Source: Calonectria ilicicola
Lineage: Eukaryota; Ascomycota; Sordariomycetes; Hypocreales; Nectriaceae
DNA: 64,000 nt
NCBI GenBank assembly: GCA_020809705.1
Contig: CP085833.1
Coordinates: 2,728,001 to 2,792,000 of the forward strand
Direction of reading: 5' to 3'
Of the stretch, positions 45,683 to 56,471 are shown piece by piece (position 1 is the stretch's first letter; every line of letters begins with the position of its first letter). Made by a program: the position numbers and the translations under genes. The notes under the pieces were generated by a model, which saw nothing but the letters and a program-made list of their open reading frames with translations, did not search any database and was not told the DNA's origin.

Positions 45683-46922
45683 ATGGCCCCCGCCCGTGTC
45701 TTGCGATTTGTCCGCAGTGACGACGAATCCGCCTTCATCCTCCTGCAAGTCACATCCAAGGGTTCACGGCCGTTGGACCTCAAGTTGGTGGGCACTGAAG
45801 GGGAAGCCCCATATGTTGCTTCATGCAAGTCATCCCATTTCATCTTCCCGCAACGCAATACTCAATCCTGGCCCGCCCTAATTTTCTCCGCGCACTGACA
45901 TCTCTGAACTTGTTGTCGCCAATCTAACCTTTGGTTTAGTGAAACAAGACCGGGTATCCTCGCTCCGAGCGAAGAATTGCCCAGCTTCCGAGAGCGAATG
46001 GCAAACCATCTTGGAGTCAGTCTTCAACCAAGAAGCGCTCTCGGATATCCAAGTGACAGCAACGGTTCAGACTGAATCCACAATATCTATCACGGTGCGG
46101 AAAGACACACGGGGTATTACAGTACAAACACTATTCTGCCATCTAAAACTCGATCCATGTGCTAATCGGTTTTAGCAACGCTTGGGCGCCATAACCTTGC
46201 ACCATGATGCCGACGAAGCTATTGAACTGTTTGAGTGGTGCGGGGCCGCTGTGGAAGCTTCTGCTGACGCGAAACGGGCCGCTGCTGACTTGACAGCCAA
46301 ATCGCAAGAGTCTGATGCTGCCATTGCGCAGCTCAAGTCGCAATTAGAAGAGCTTCTCCACGCGAAGGAGGAAGACGAAACGGCTCTGCTACGCAAATTC
46401 AGGGATCTTCTAAACGAAAAGAAGGTCAAGATCCGTGAGCAGCATCAGGTCCTGGCTTCAGGCTCTTTCAATGTCAATCCTGACTCCTCTACGCAATCTA
46501 AACCGGCTGCCTCACCTCCGCCACCCAAGCCAGCGAAATCAATGAAGCCAGTGAAGCCATCCCGTAAAGCTGGTCAGTCTAGGAATACAAAAAGAAAACA
46601 ACCCGCGTCAAAGAGAGTTGAAGAATCAGATGACGATGAGAGTCCTGACGCTATGGACGTTGACATTAAACAAGAACCAGAAGACACAGATCCTGGCAAT
46701 ACGACTGAAGCTACCGCATCGGCTGACAGTGACGAAGATGACGAGGATGATGAGGTCGATGACGCCCCACCTGCAGAGCAAACTAGAACCGAGGAGGTCT
46801 TGCCCAAGAAGGCAACAGAGCAGCCGCCACCTAAAAGAAGCCTTCCCTTCAACAACAAGCGCGCTGAGCCAAGTCCAGCGCCCCCTGTAGGCAATGAGAC
46901 GGACTCCGATGATGAACTCTGA
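45683..46922 (+). CDS. XRCC4/Lif1-like non-homologous end-joining factor
   Basis: Exons 45683-45824, 45940-46121 and 46176-46922 give 356 residues. The N-terminal head is a beta-rich domain: APARVLRFVRSDDESAFILL, LKQDRVSSLRAKNCPASESE, then VTATVQTESTISITV. A long coiled-coil stalk starts near HHDADEAIELFEWCG and runs through AIAQLKSQLEELLHAKEEDE and LLRKFRDLLNEKKVKIREQH. The tail is low complexity, Lys/Pro-rich then acidic, and ends ETDSDDEL. This is the XRCC4 architecture; XRCC4 scaffolds DNA ligase IV at double-strand breaks. Intron 1 appears to use a GC donor (GCAAGT at 45825), the only non-GT donor I needed. Intron 2 joins RGIT to QRLGAITL. Confidence 0.88.
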
Positions 46923-47086
46923 ATAAACGACGTCCATACATGCAGTTTAAAATAATGAACGAGCATTTTAAGAAACTTTGTTTATATTTATCAATATATA
47001 TCGCATTAGATGATGGTACCCATATCATACCCCTCATCAGGGTCGTTGGGTTGTATTTTCAAAATATGAACTTGGCTCGCAGAGAT

Positions 47087-48155
47087 TTAACTTCGGTCGC
47101 TGGGGTCGAATTTGTCCTTCCAAAAGGCGCGGAAATGCTTCTGGTCACCAAGTTTGGCGACCTCTGCAATCTCCTCATCAGTAAGCTTAAACTTGGGCAA
47201 CCTCTCCAGATAACCCTCCAGTCTTGATGATTTGGAGCTCGTAGTGATGGCAACGACACCCTGATCAATGATCCACCGCAGCCCAACCTCGGAATCCGTC
47301 ACGCCGTACTTTTCGGCCAATTGCTTCCAATAGTCATTAATAGGGCCGCCCGGCGCCGATGTGAGTGGGGCAAGGGGAGCATAGGCCTCGACGACAATAT
47401 TGTGCTTCTTGTGGAAGGGAACAAGGTCACCGTGCTGTAGATATGGGTGATACTCGATTTGGTTAATCGCGGGAGGAACCGTGGCCTTCTTAAGAACTGT
47501 TTCAACGTGCTCTTGCAGAAAGTTGGAAACGCCGATGGACTTGGCACGGCCAGACGCTTTGATGGTCTCGAGATCGGCCCATCTCGCCTGCAGCTCTTCT
47601 TCAGAATCGGCAAACCAAGGTCCGTGAATCAGGTACAGGTCCACATAGTCAAGGCCTAGCTTCTTGAGAGAAAGGTCGAAAGCCTCAAAAGTGTCTTGCT
47701 TTTTGAGGGCACTGATCTTAGTGGTAACAAAGAGCTGCTCACGAGGGATGCCAGAGGCCTTGATGGCAGCACCAAGCTCCGCCTCGTTACCGTACACTAT
47801 AATAATATAAATGAGATGGTTTTCCTGCAAAGGTAATGGTCGGACTTACCCTCGGCTCCATCGAGATGGCGATAACCAATCTCAATGGCTTTCTTGGTGA
47901 GTTCAACTAGCTCCTGGTCAAGGGGAGCATTAGGGTCGTTCTTGTATCGGGCAGTACCCAGGCCATACGCAAGCTAGAAAAATTCTCATTAGCTTCTTAA
48001 AGTGATAATCTTGGTTTGGGCTTCTTTTCTTCGATTCCTTGCAATAACTTGTATTCTCTTTGATGATAAGTTTTTCCGGAATAGCCACTTACCACAGGGA
48101 TCTCGTTGCCGTCATTGAGCTTGACGTGGGGAACGTTGAGCGGGGCGCCAGCCAT
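47087..48155 (-). CDS. Aldo-keto reductase
   Basis: Minus-strand exons 48155-48093, 47973-47850 and 47796-47087 give 298 residues, a standard AKR length. The start is [20 protein letters not shown]. The catalytic tetrad can be read: Asp in [13 protein letters not shown] with the Tyr of VYGNE, Lys in FVTTKI, and His in YLIHGP. NADPH-pocket motifs include [20 protein letters not shown] and [11 protein letters not shown]. The C-terminal cofactor loop carries [15 protein letters not shown]. It reduces aldehydes or ketones with NADPH; the substrate cannot be told. The gene is convergent with XRCC4, 164 bp apart. Intron 2 divides the catalytic motif after GAE. Confidence 0.95.
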
Positions 48156-49481
48156 GGTGAGGTGTCTTGGATGCAAAACTTGTGAGTAGATGGAGGTAAC
48201 GAATATTACAATGGCGGTAATTGAAAGAGAAGAAATTTTTTCCAAATAAAAAAAAAAAGAAGGATGGGATGGGAAATTTCAACCGAGGAGACTCAAGAGT
48301 GGGATAAATGTTTAGTACCTAGACCCGCCAGGGAATGGGGGTAGTATCGTTGGTAGCTTCGCACATTGCGAGGCCGGGCGGAACAATGCCGTGATTTGTC
48401 CCACCCGGCTTTTCGGATAGCTCAGAAGTCGTCGGCTACAAGTCGCATAATGGGCGTGGGCGTGAGCGTGTGGTGATTTCATTGCTTCTTTTCCCCTGGA
48501 GCGGCCACCACTCCTGGCGACGACGTGTTTTGTAGCTGTCGGGATGATGTCAGTAACGCGCATCATGATGAATGCATGGTGACATTCCCACCAGCGCTTC
48601 CGAAACGGCGATCAAGAGATTCTCGTCAACCAGAGCCTTGCAACTCGCTTATCTGGTATCTGGAGGATCCGGCGGGTTCCCGTGCGATATCCGATTATTT
48701 ATGAAAACCCAATGCACAGATTTGCTTCGGAGCTCCGACCCTCAGCTACCCCTCCCGCCGTCCCACTTGTGCCGCCGTCTCCTCCCCCAAGGTTGAGTAC
48801 GATATGGGTGGGTACTGTGACGACATCGGGATGCAGGATGATGATGCCCGTCTTGGCCGGCCGTGTTAGCGGAGACCGGTAAGAGAGCGAGACTTCCTCT
48901 TGTGGGTTAAAAACAAAATTGCACAGGTTGAAGCCAAAGCGAATAATCCTAGTAATAGCTTGTCATTTCATTCTTGTCTTCATACTAAATACAAACTCCC
49001 CGTTCCGACATGATTCATTAAAAAAGTCAAATTTTCCCTTTGCCGCCCATGATACCCGATTTCCGTTCCTTCGCCGCCGCTTGCAATTTCAAGGATGAGT
49101 AAAGGACAAGTACAAAGACAAGATGACCCAGGCGAAATCGAGTTCGCGTGTAGCCATATCCCATCCAAATAATAAATACATTCGATAAAAAAAAACAGCC
49201 CCAATGGTTATTTCGCAATGGGCTGCTTGGTGGAGGTCACCAAAAGTGGGTGGCCAAAGGCATTGTCCAGTAATGCCACCCAAGTTGCGTGGAGGAGATC
49301 GGCGAGTATGTGATTCGCCCAGGCAGACCATTGTGCATGTCACAGCAGGTGACAAGGCAAGCCACCTCGGCGAGACGCGGCGCGTCAGCCCTTTTTAAGG
49401 GTCTAATAGTTGGTGTTTTTGAGAACCCACCACAGGCGGGGAAGTAAGTGGTGGTGGGCCGAAGGCGTTTGTTTATGTGCA
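48156..49481. other. Intergenic region upstream of the aldo-keto reductase
   Basis: Promoter side of the reductase, then mixed sequence to 49481. No gene supported. Confidence 0.5.
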
Positions 49482-49877
49482 TCAGACCTTCAGATAGTCC
49501 CGGTCATCGGGCATTCTGTCGGCAGCAATCCGGAACGACTTCCTGACGAGGCCGATCTCCCTCGGCAAGTTGCCGTTGATGCTGATGCCAATGGCATCGT
49601 GGGGGGTAAAGGTATAGCCGTCAATCATGATCCATCTGGCTGTGATGACGTAGGTCCAGGGATCGAGCTTCAGGCTCTCAACCTCCGGTCTAATGAACTT
49701 GAAGGGGTTGATCTGGAGGAGGAAGTCCTCAGGATAGACGCGGACAGGCGACACGAACTTGATGGCTAGGAATTTTCGAATAGGAAGGCCACGACCCTTG
49801 CTGTCGCGAACGTTGTCGACATATAGGGCCCCATACCACTGGGATGCGTCGGGGCCCATTGTAACTTCGCCTCTCAT
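49482..49877 (-). CDS. Small conserved-looking protein of unknown function
   Basis: An uninterrupted frame from ATG 49877 encodes 131 residues. It has a folded-protein look: WYGALYVDNVRDSKG, IRKFLAIKFVSPVRVYPEDF, PWTYVITARWIMIDGYTF, then GISINGNLPREIG and a basic, hydrophobic end. No signal peptide, transmembrane segment or low complexity is evident. I do not recognise the family. The frame stays open 78 nt further upstream without an ATG, so an upstream exon is possible. Codon choice favours C/G at third positions, like the genes and unlike the AT-rich sequence to its right. Confidence 0.55.
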   Translation of the reverse strand: MRGEVTMGPDASQWYGALYVDNVRDSKGRGLPIRKFLAIKFVSPVRVYPEDFLLQINPFKFIRPEVESLKLDPWTYVITARWIMIDGYTFTPHDAIGISINGNLPREIGLVRKSFRIAADRMPDDRDYLKV

Positions 49878-52800
49878 GATTGGCAAGTGTGTAAAGCAAG
49901 GAATAATACTGGTCAGTGGTCTAGGCGGGCTCTGAGGAGAAGAGGAATTGGTCAATTGGGATGATGAGCGAACTTGATGGGGAACTTGGATCGAGATCTG
50001 AGGGGATTGGGCATTCCCCTTCCCTTATATACACATCACGCTCAGCTCTGAGACTGGGATACGGGGTTGAACATTTTGGCATTTTCTTGGAACGGGTTGC
50101 ACCAAAGAGGCGATGCAGGACCAAAGCAAGTCAACCGCCAACTAGGGCGCATCGGGCACCAACAATAGTGCTGCTGTTGAACAAGGGTCCACCAACCAGA
50201 CGGCGGGTTCCCTGTCACTGTAGCCTGACAGGGCCAAAAACAAGATTCTAACACTTCTCGCTCTGCACAGTCCTACAGCTCGCCGGGGATTCCATTGCCC
50301 ACGGGGAATCCTTTTGCTCCCGAGCACACTGCGCTGCGGCATGGGCCGTCGCTCGGTCTGCGCCGCTCCCCCTGCGCTGCTCTCCCCTGTGCCGCTCCTC
50401 GGGAGGGAGCTGGGCGGCTGGCAATTGCAACCCAAGTATAGATCAAGCTCGTATCAAGGGAGTCACGCTGGACCGTGACCCGGCGGCCCAGAATCAAATG
50501 GCTGGTCGGCGGACCCGATCGCGTGTGACTTTTTGGTCAACCGGGCCAAGAATGCTCGGGCCAAAATGACGCAAAAACGCAAAAAAAGCAATGAGACAGG
50601 CTGACGCGTTTGGTGAGACTTGATCAATTGAAGCAGGAATCGGCAAGACTAGTGAAGTCGGGATGACCATGAAACCCAGGTCCCCTATTTTTACCACCCG
50701 TCCAAAAGGGTCTCGATTCATCATGCTCCCCCATTTTCCTGTGGTCCCCTTTCTGCCTACCGTTCACTAAACCGTCCACTCACAGCAAGTTTTTGAAGAA
50801 TTGCTTCTTGTCACTTCCTGGAGACCCAGGCGCTAGATTTCGAGACTTTTCCTATTTCTGAATTTTGTTGAAGTTCGTGATGCGGCGACGACGCTGTCAA
50901 CACCGAGGATAGCCGAATCTCGCCTTCAAAGCCACCTCGCATTCCACCTTCTCCCGGTATTAGAAAACGTTGAGGACCGCAGATGACTTCATTTTTGGCA
51001 GTGAAATATTTCATTCAGCCATTTTCTGCGGCATCATCCTTCCATCCAACTTTATGCCATCGCTCGGAGACGTCCCTGGCCCATGGTACAGTGCGACCAT
51101 CGTTCTCCACGAAGAAATTACATACTCTCTCGCCAAGTATCGTGGCGTAGAAGTGGTCGAGCAGCTTGTCGTCTCTGTTGAGCAGCCTCGATATGGCCGA
51201 CAAACTCATCAAACTCATCTGCACTTGACTGGTTTATCATTGAAATCAATGTTTCTTGTCCATAGTTATGCACTAGATTTATGTGGTGATTTGTGGGATT
51301 CAATGGGCCAGTGCCAAGGTTCTCTAGATTATTACTAGTGCTTGAAGATGGTGCTGTAGTGAAAGGAAGAGAATGGAGGTATTGGCAATATAGTTGGGCG
51401 TAAATAACTGACGTAGCCTGGTACTTTTGATGGATCTTAGGAATATTGACTGAAAGAAACGTTTCATTGATGCTGCCATGATTGTCAAGTTCTCTAGATG
51501 ATGGGGCTCATCCTCCATTAAAAAGTTAGCAGGTGATCGCACTATGGAGGCACTGTGCTGCTGCTGGTCTCCGTATGCAAACAGTGTACCACGAGCCATC
51601 AGCCATCAACAAACGCAATGCTCTGCTGATTCTTTATCTTGAGTCTAGGCATAAGCTCCGCCATCCAATTAGGAAAAATCAACCGAATAATTTTCTGCAG
51701 TGAGCGGGATGTTGACGCAATCACCCTGTATTATACAAATTACCCTCTTGAGCATACCCACTTGTGCACTTGTGAATACGCAGCACAATATCAAACATTT
51801 TTGACGTCACGAGGAGAGGTTTGAAAACCACGATAGAAAGAGTATTACACAAATGAGTACAGGGCTTTACCTGGTCTTACAGGTCTAGATTCATGTGTGT
51901 TTGTTATCTGCTGCTTTTTTTTTTGTTGAGTTCTCCATTTTTTCTTATGCGATGTTGTTTGCCTCCGATTTTTTGGTCTGGGTCACTGACGATCTCTTTC
52001 TTTTCTCAGCCTTCTAAGAATTGTGGAAATGCTATCCTTGATACGATCAATTCATGCTGAAATCTGAAACGCCTTATCTAAGATGTGCAGTGTGTTCCCA
52101 AGGGTATCCCACCAAGAAACCCTAAGCTTCGCGTCATTTTTCACCTCCCCAGAAGTGTTGCTTCCATTCAAAGCTTGCAGGGATTTATTTTTGCGCGAAT
52201 TATATGCTGCATGATGAGGCGGGGGAGAGTTCGATATGTTAATATGGTACTGTCTGAAGGGTTGTCCTCCCACTCGCGGTTCATCGTTTGCCGACCTCAT
52301 TCTCAGATGAATCATGTTGAGAATGTTGATAGATATACTGCCTCCAAAAAACTTATTTTCCTCAATTTCTCATACCGGGTGCACTAACACGCGTTTATTT
52401 CGGTTCATTGAGGTCGCCACATAACAGCTCATGTCACATGAGATGGTGGGTTTTGCAATATGCAAGTTCTTCATTCATGAAGCCTTCGATCTTGTTCCCT
52501 GCAAGCATTAAAAGCCGTATTTTATAATAAAACCAAGACCACGAATTCTAGACAAAATTCACCAATCGATCGTCCTCATAACATGAGTTGCAAAACGCTG
52601 TGCTGTAACAAAAGCTCATCAATACTGTCCGTCGAGCTTGCGCTTGGATGTTGCATCGGGATATATCAAAGTTACAGTATTTAATCTCGACATTTCTTCA
52701 TAATTTACTCGTCGTGTATCAATTCAGGCCAAAATTCGCCAATCTCCAGCTTGTCGCCATGGGGATGGCTGATGGAGCCGCACGTATCTCTATTCTTTTG

Positions 52801-53871
52801 GGAGAGATGTGGCTAAGTATACATTTCCCTATTTTATTCGTGTATATTCTATATTATTATTACTTAATTTTCTCCATAACTATTTCCATCGCATGGCATT
52901 GACATAGTATTCTCCCAAAGGTTCGCACTTCATATTCCGATTGTCGAGAGGGCGCCATTGTAGGGTAGCGGGCGATGCCCACTTTGGGGTTTCATGGGAA
53001 CATCGCAGTGATCATGTACTTTAAATATATGCCTTTTTATTGATTGGGTATTTCACTGGAGTGATTTTATTTTTAATAGACCAGTGTTGAGTTCGTTGGG
53101 ACGCTTGTATTGAGTGACCATTTGCTTCAAAGTAGAAGAATGCATTGTTTGTCACAATGATGATCAAATTACTGTTCTTTCTTTAACAATCAATCCGTTA
53201 GATAGTCCATCAAATACAACTCTTTACAATCACACAACTATAACTTACAGCTGAGAAAGCAAACATCCATCATCATGATCTAATGCAAAATTAAAAATTG
53301 AGTCTAGGGTACCATCATGTAATTTGCGTCAAACTCCAAATTAACACATCATAATCGCATCCTCATAATTACGGTCTTCTATGGGATTTACATTATAATT
53401 TCGAACAATGTTTGATTAATGGTGAGGTGGGAGTTTCGGTATTGGCAACTTGATCTCTGTCGGATGAGGTAATCGAAAGCCTGGAGCCTGAGTAATTTGT
53501 TTTTAAGGTAAACGTTGCTCTTTCCACTTCATTTGGCAACGGGTATAAAAAAAAGCCATAGACTATACATCCGTCATCAAATAGTTAATAATAGTTGCTG
53601 CTATAGGAACCTTGCGCCGTCTAGTTCGGCCTAGCTCTAAGCCGTGGTCGGAACGCAATGTGGGGTCGCTGTAACCTCCGAGGAGTGATGTCAGATATGG
53701 CGAAGATAACCGCTTGGCGCAGAAATTCCGTCGCCACCTTTGCGGGCTGGTAGGTTCCGCGGCTGCCTCAAGCGCATTGCCTAAGCAGACGCTCATCTTT
53801 GGTCATCCCTAGGCCCGGAGCTATCTTCTACATGTCGTTATAAACATCTTTCCTCCCCGGCCATCGTGTTG
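49878..53871. other. 4-kb gene-poor, mostly AT-rich region
   Basis: From 50 to 50.7 kb the base mix is normal; from about 51.2 to 53.5 kb it is AT-rich with frequent stops in all frames. A possible gene relic lies at 50811-51599 on the minus strand. No transposase, reverse transcriptase or terminal repeats could be identified. Such islands are often decayed, RIP-mutated repeats in filamentous ascomycetes, but no RIP index was calculated. Confidence 0.45.
50811..51599 (-). pseudogene. Possible decayed or unrecognised gene
   Basis: Adjacent minus-strand frames contain protein-like text in three pieces: 51596-51324 (MARGTLFAYGDQQQH start), 51303-51118 (SSADEFDEFVGHIEAAQQRR) and 51224-51015 (WARDVSERWHKVGWKDDAA). 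The last two overlap in different frames, and one piece (DDKLLDHFYATILGERV) has coding-like third positions. This could be a broken gene, an intron-rich gene I failed to join, or chance. No family recognised. Confidence 0.2.
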
Positions 53872-55926
53872 ATGCTTTGTCGCACAGCCCTCCGAAGAGC
53901 TACCCCGCGTGCTCCGAAGCTCCGAATCGCCATGACTGCCGCTCATCTCTCCAACGGCGCACCCGCACCTGCGTCGCAGGAATCTTCCTACGAGGGCGCA
54001 ACGCTCGCCGACCTCCCCAAGTCCTGGAATTTTACCGATTCACTCCCCGCCGACGCCCAGTTTCCGACACCGGCCGATTCCCACAAAACTCCCAGAGACG
54101 AAATTCGACCTCGACAGGTTTTGAATGCCACCTTTACTTGGGTGCGCCCCGAAGAACAAAAGAACCCAGAACTTCTTGCAGTTAGCCCAGCTGCCCTGCG
54201 CGATCTGGGAATAAAAGCAGGAGAAGAGAAGACTGAGGATTTCCGCCAATTGGTAGCCGGCAACAAGCTCCTGGGTTGGGACGAGGAGCAGCTCAAGGGT
54301 GGCTATCCATGGGCGCAATGCTACGGAGGCTTCCAGTTTGGCCAGTGGGCTGGACAGCTGGGCGACGGCAGAGCCATTTCTCTCTTTGAAACCACAAACC
54401 CTGCCTCTGGAGAGCGCTATGAATTGCAGCTCAAAGGCGCAGGCTTGACACCCTACTCTCGATTCGCTGATGGGAAAGCCGTTTTGCGCTCAAGCATCAG
54501 GGAATTTGTCGTTTCTGAAGCTCTCAACGCCTTGCGAATCCCCACAACGCGCGCATTGTCTCTTACCCACCTGCCACACTCTCAGGTTTTCCGGGAGAGG
54601 AGCGAGCCTGGTGCCATTGTTTTACGATTTGCCCAGAGCTGGCTGCGTTTGGGTAATTTTGATATCCTTCGTGCCAGAGGAGACCGCGCGTTAATCCGAC
54701 GGCTGGCAACATACATTGCAGAAGATGTTTTTGGGGGCTGGGACAAGTTACCTGCTCGGCTAGAAGACCCTGAAAACCCCAAAAAATCACCTCCGCCAAA
54801 GCGTGGAGTTGCTGCTACAGATATTGAAGGCCCGGATGATGCCGCCGAGAATAGGTTCACTAGGCTTTACCGAGAGATTGTTCGGCGAAATGCCTTGGTG
54901 GTTGCCAATTGGCAGGCCTACGGGTTCATGAATGGTGTGCTGGTGAGTTAAATTTGCCCCGTGAGATGTAAGGAGCAATACTGACATAGCTTGACCTAGA
55001 ACACTGACAATACATCCATCTATGGTCTGTCAATCGACTTTGGTCCCTTCGCTTTTATGGACGATTTCGATCCAACGTATACCCCCAACCATGACGACTA
55101 CGCACTCCGATATAGCTATAAGAACCAACCGACAATTATTTGGTGGAACTTGGTTCGATTGGGCGAAGCCTTGGGGGAGTTGCTTGGTATCGGTGCTGAC
55201 GTTGATGATCAAACATTCATCGACAAAGGCGTTACGGAGGAACAGGCAGAAAAGCTCGTTGCCAGGGCAGAGAAACTTATCACTCAAGTCGGCGAAGAGT
55301 ACAAGGCCACTTTTCTGGCAGAATATAAGCGACTGATGACGGCTCGCCTGGGTCTTCGAAGCTTCAAAGAGTCCGATTTCGACGTTCTCTTTAGCGAGGC
55401 ACTCGATACTCTCGAAGCACTCGAGCTTGATTTTCATCATTTCTTCCGCCGATTGAGCTCTCTGAAGATAGATGAGCTGGCAACGGATGAGACAAGGCAG
55501 GACAAGGCGGCCATTTTCTTCCACAAGGAAGGGCCCCCAAAGCTGATCAACGAGAAGGATGCTCGAGAGCGACTTGCCAAATGGCTAGCACTCTGGAGGA
55601 ATCGCATTATCGAAGACTGGAAGGAAGAGGATGGCACCGTATCAGCGGCACGAGATGACGAAAGAATCATGGCCATGAAGCAGGTCAACCCCAACTTTGT
55701 CCCGCGTGGATGGATCCTGGACGAGGTCATACATCGCGTAGAGAAGGAAGATGAGAGGGAAGTGCTCGATAGGATCATGCAAATGGCACTTCACCCCTTC
55801 GAGGATTCTTGGGATGGCCAAATTTTCAATGGCGTCAAGTTTGAAGGAGACAAAGAGGAAGAGACGCGCTGGATTTCGGACCCTCCGAAGACACAGAGAG
55901 CCATTCAATGCAGCTGTAGCTCATAG
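53872..55926 (+). CDS. SelO-family mitochondrial protein adenylyltransferase
   Basis: Exons 53872-54942 and 55000-55926 give 665 residues. The start MLCRTALRRATPRAPKLRIA is a mitochondrial presequence. The pseudokinase core shows GGYPWAQCYGGFQFGQWAG, LGDGRAISLFE, ELQLKGAGLTPYSRFADGKA, LRSSIREFVVSEAL, and across the intron NTDNTSIYGLSIDFGPFAFM with the metal-binding Asp. SelO transfers AMP to protein Ser/Thr/Tyr and is linked to redox responses in mitochondria (yeast Fmp40). The C-terminus ends CSCSS; the Cys at the third-last position is where animal SelO carries selenocysteine. No SECIS-type UGA is needed here. An upstream GTG is in frame, but the ATG at 53872 fits the presequence. Confidence 0.95.
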
Positions 55927-56471
55927 TGCGAATAGACACGAATCACGTATATCCTAATGATACCTTGGGGAATAATCGTCTGATGAGCAGACCCCAAGCT
56001 TACGAACCAAGTTTTCACTTGGTGATGAAATGTTACGACCGGCGGTAAGAGGCAACGGTCATGGAGATGACTCTCCCATGCTTCCATAAACGGCGTAAAT
56101 ATTTCTCTGGAGCACAAGATAGAGGAAGACTCGACTGAAGCAGCAGGCTACCGAAGCAGACCTGTGCGCAAGCTCACCTACAATAAAATGTGCCCGTGTA
56201 CAATTAATTTGGTAAAAGAAGAGAAGAAAAAAAAAGACGAGCCGATGTTTGCAAATTAGATATGGCACTGGCTCCACTGGGCAGCATGTTTATGCCTCAG
56301 GCATAAAGAATGGGGATCCGGCCAATGAGAGATCACGTAAATTAATCGCAGGTTAGCGCCACTAAATCCATCACCCGAACAGCAAGTTCCCTTCAAGACG
56401 TCAAGCATTGAGCACATATTCGCCGCAGCGGCAAGCAACGTCAATCCCCTTCACTCCGTCGAGGCGACACG
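55927..56471. other. Intergenic between SelO and NDUFS1
   Basis: 3' flank of SelO and promoter of NDUFS1. No gene seen. Confidence 0.5.
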
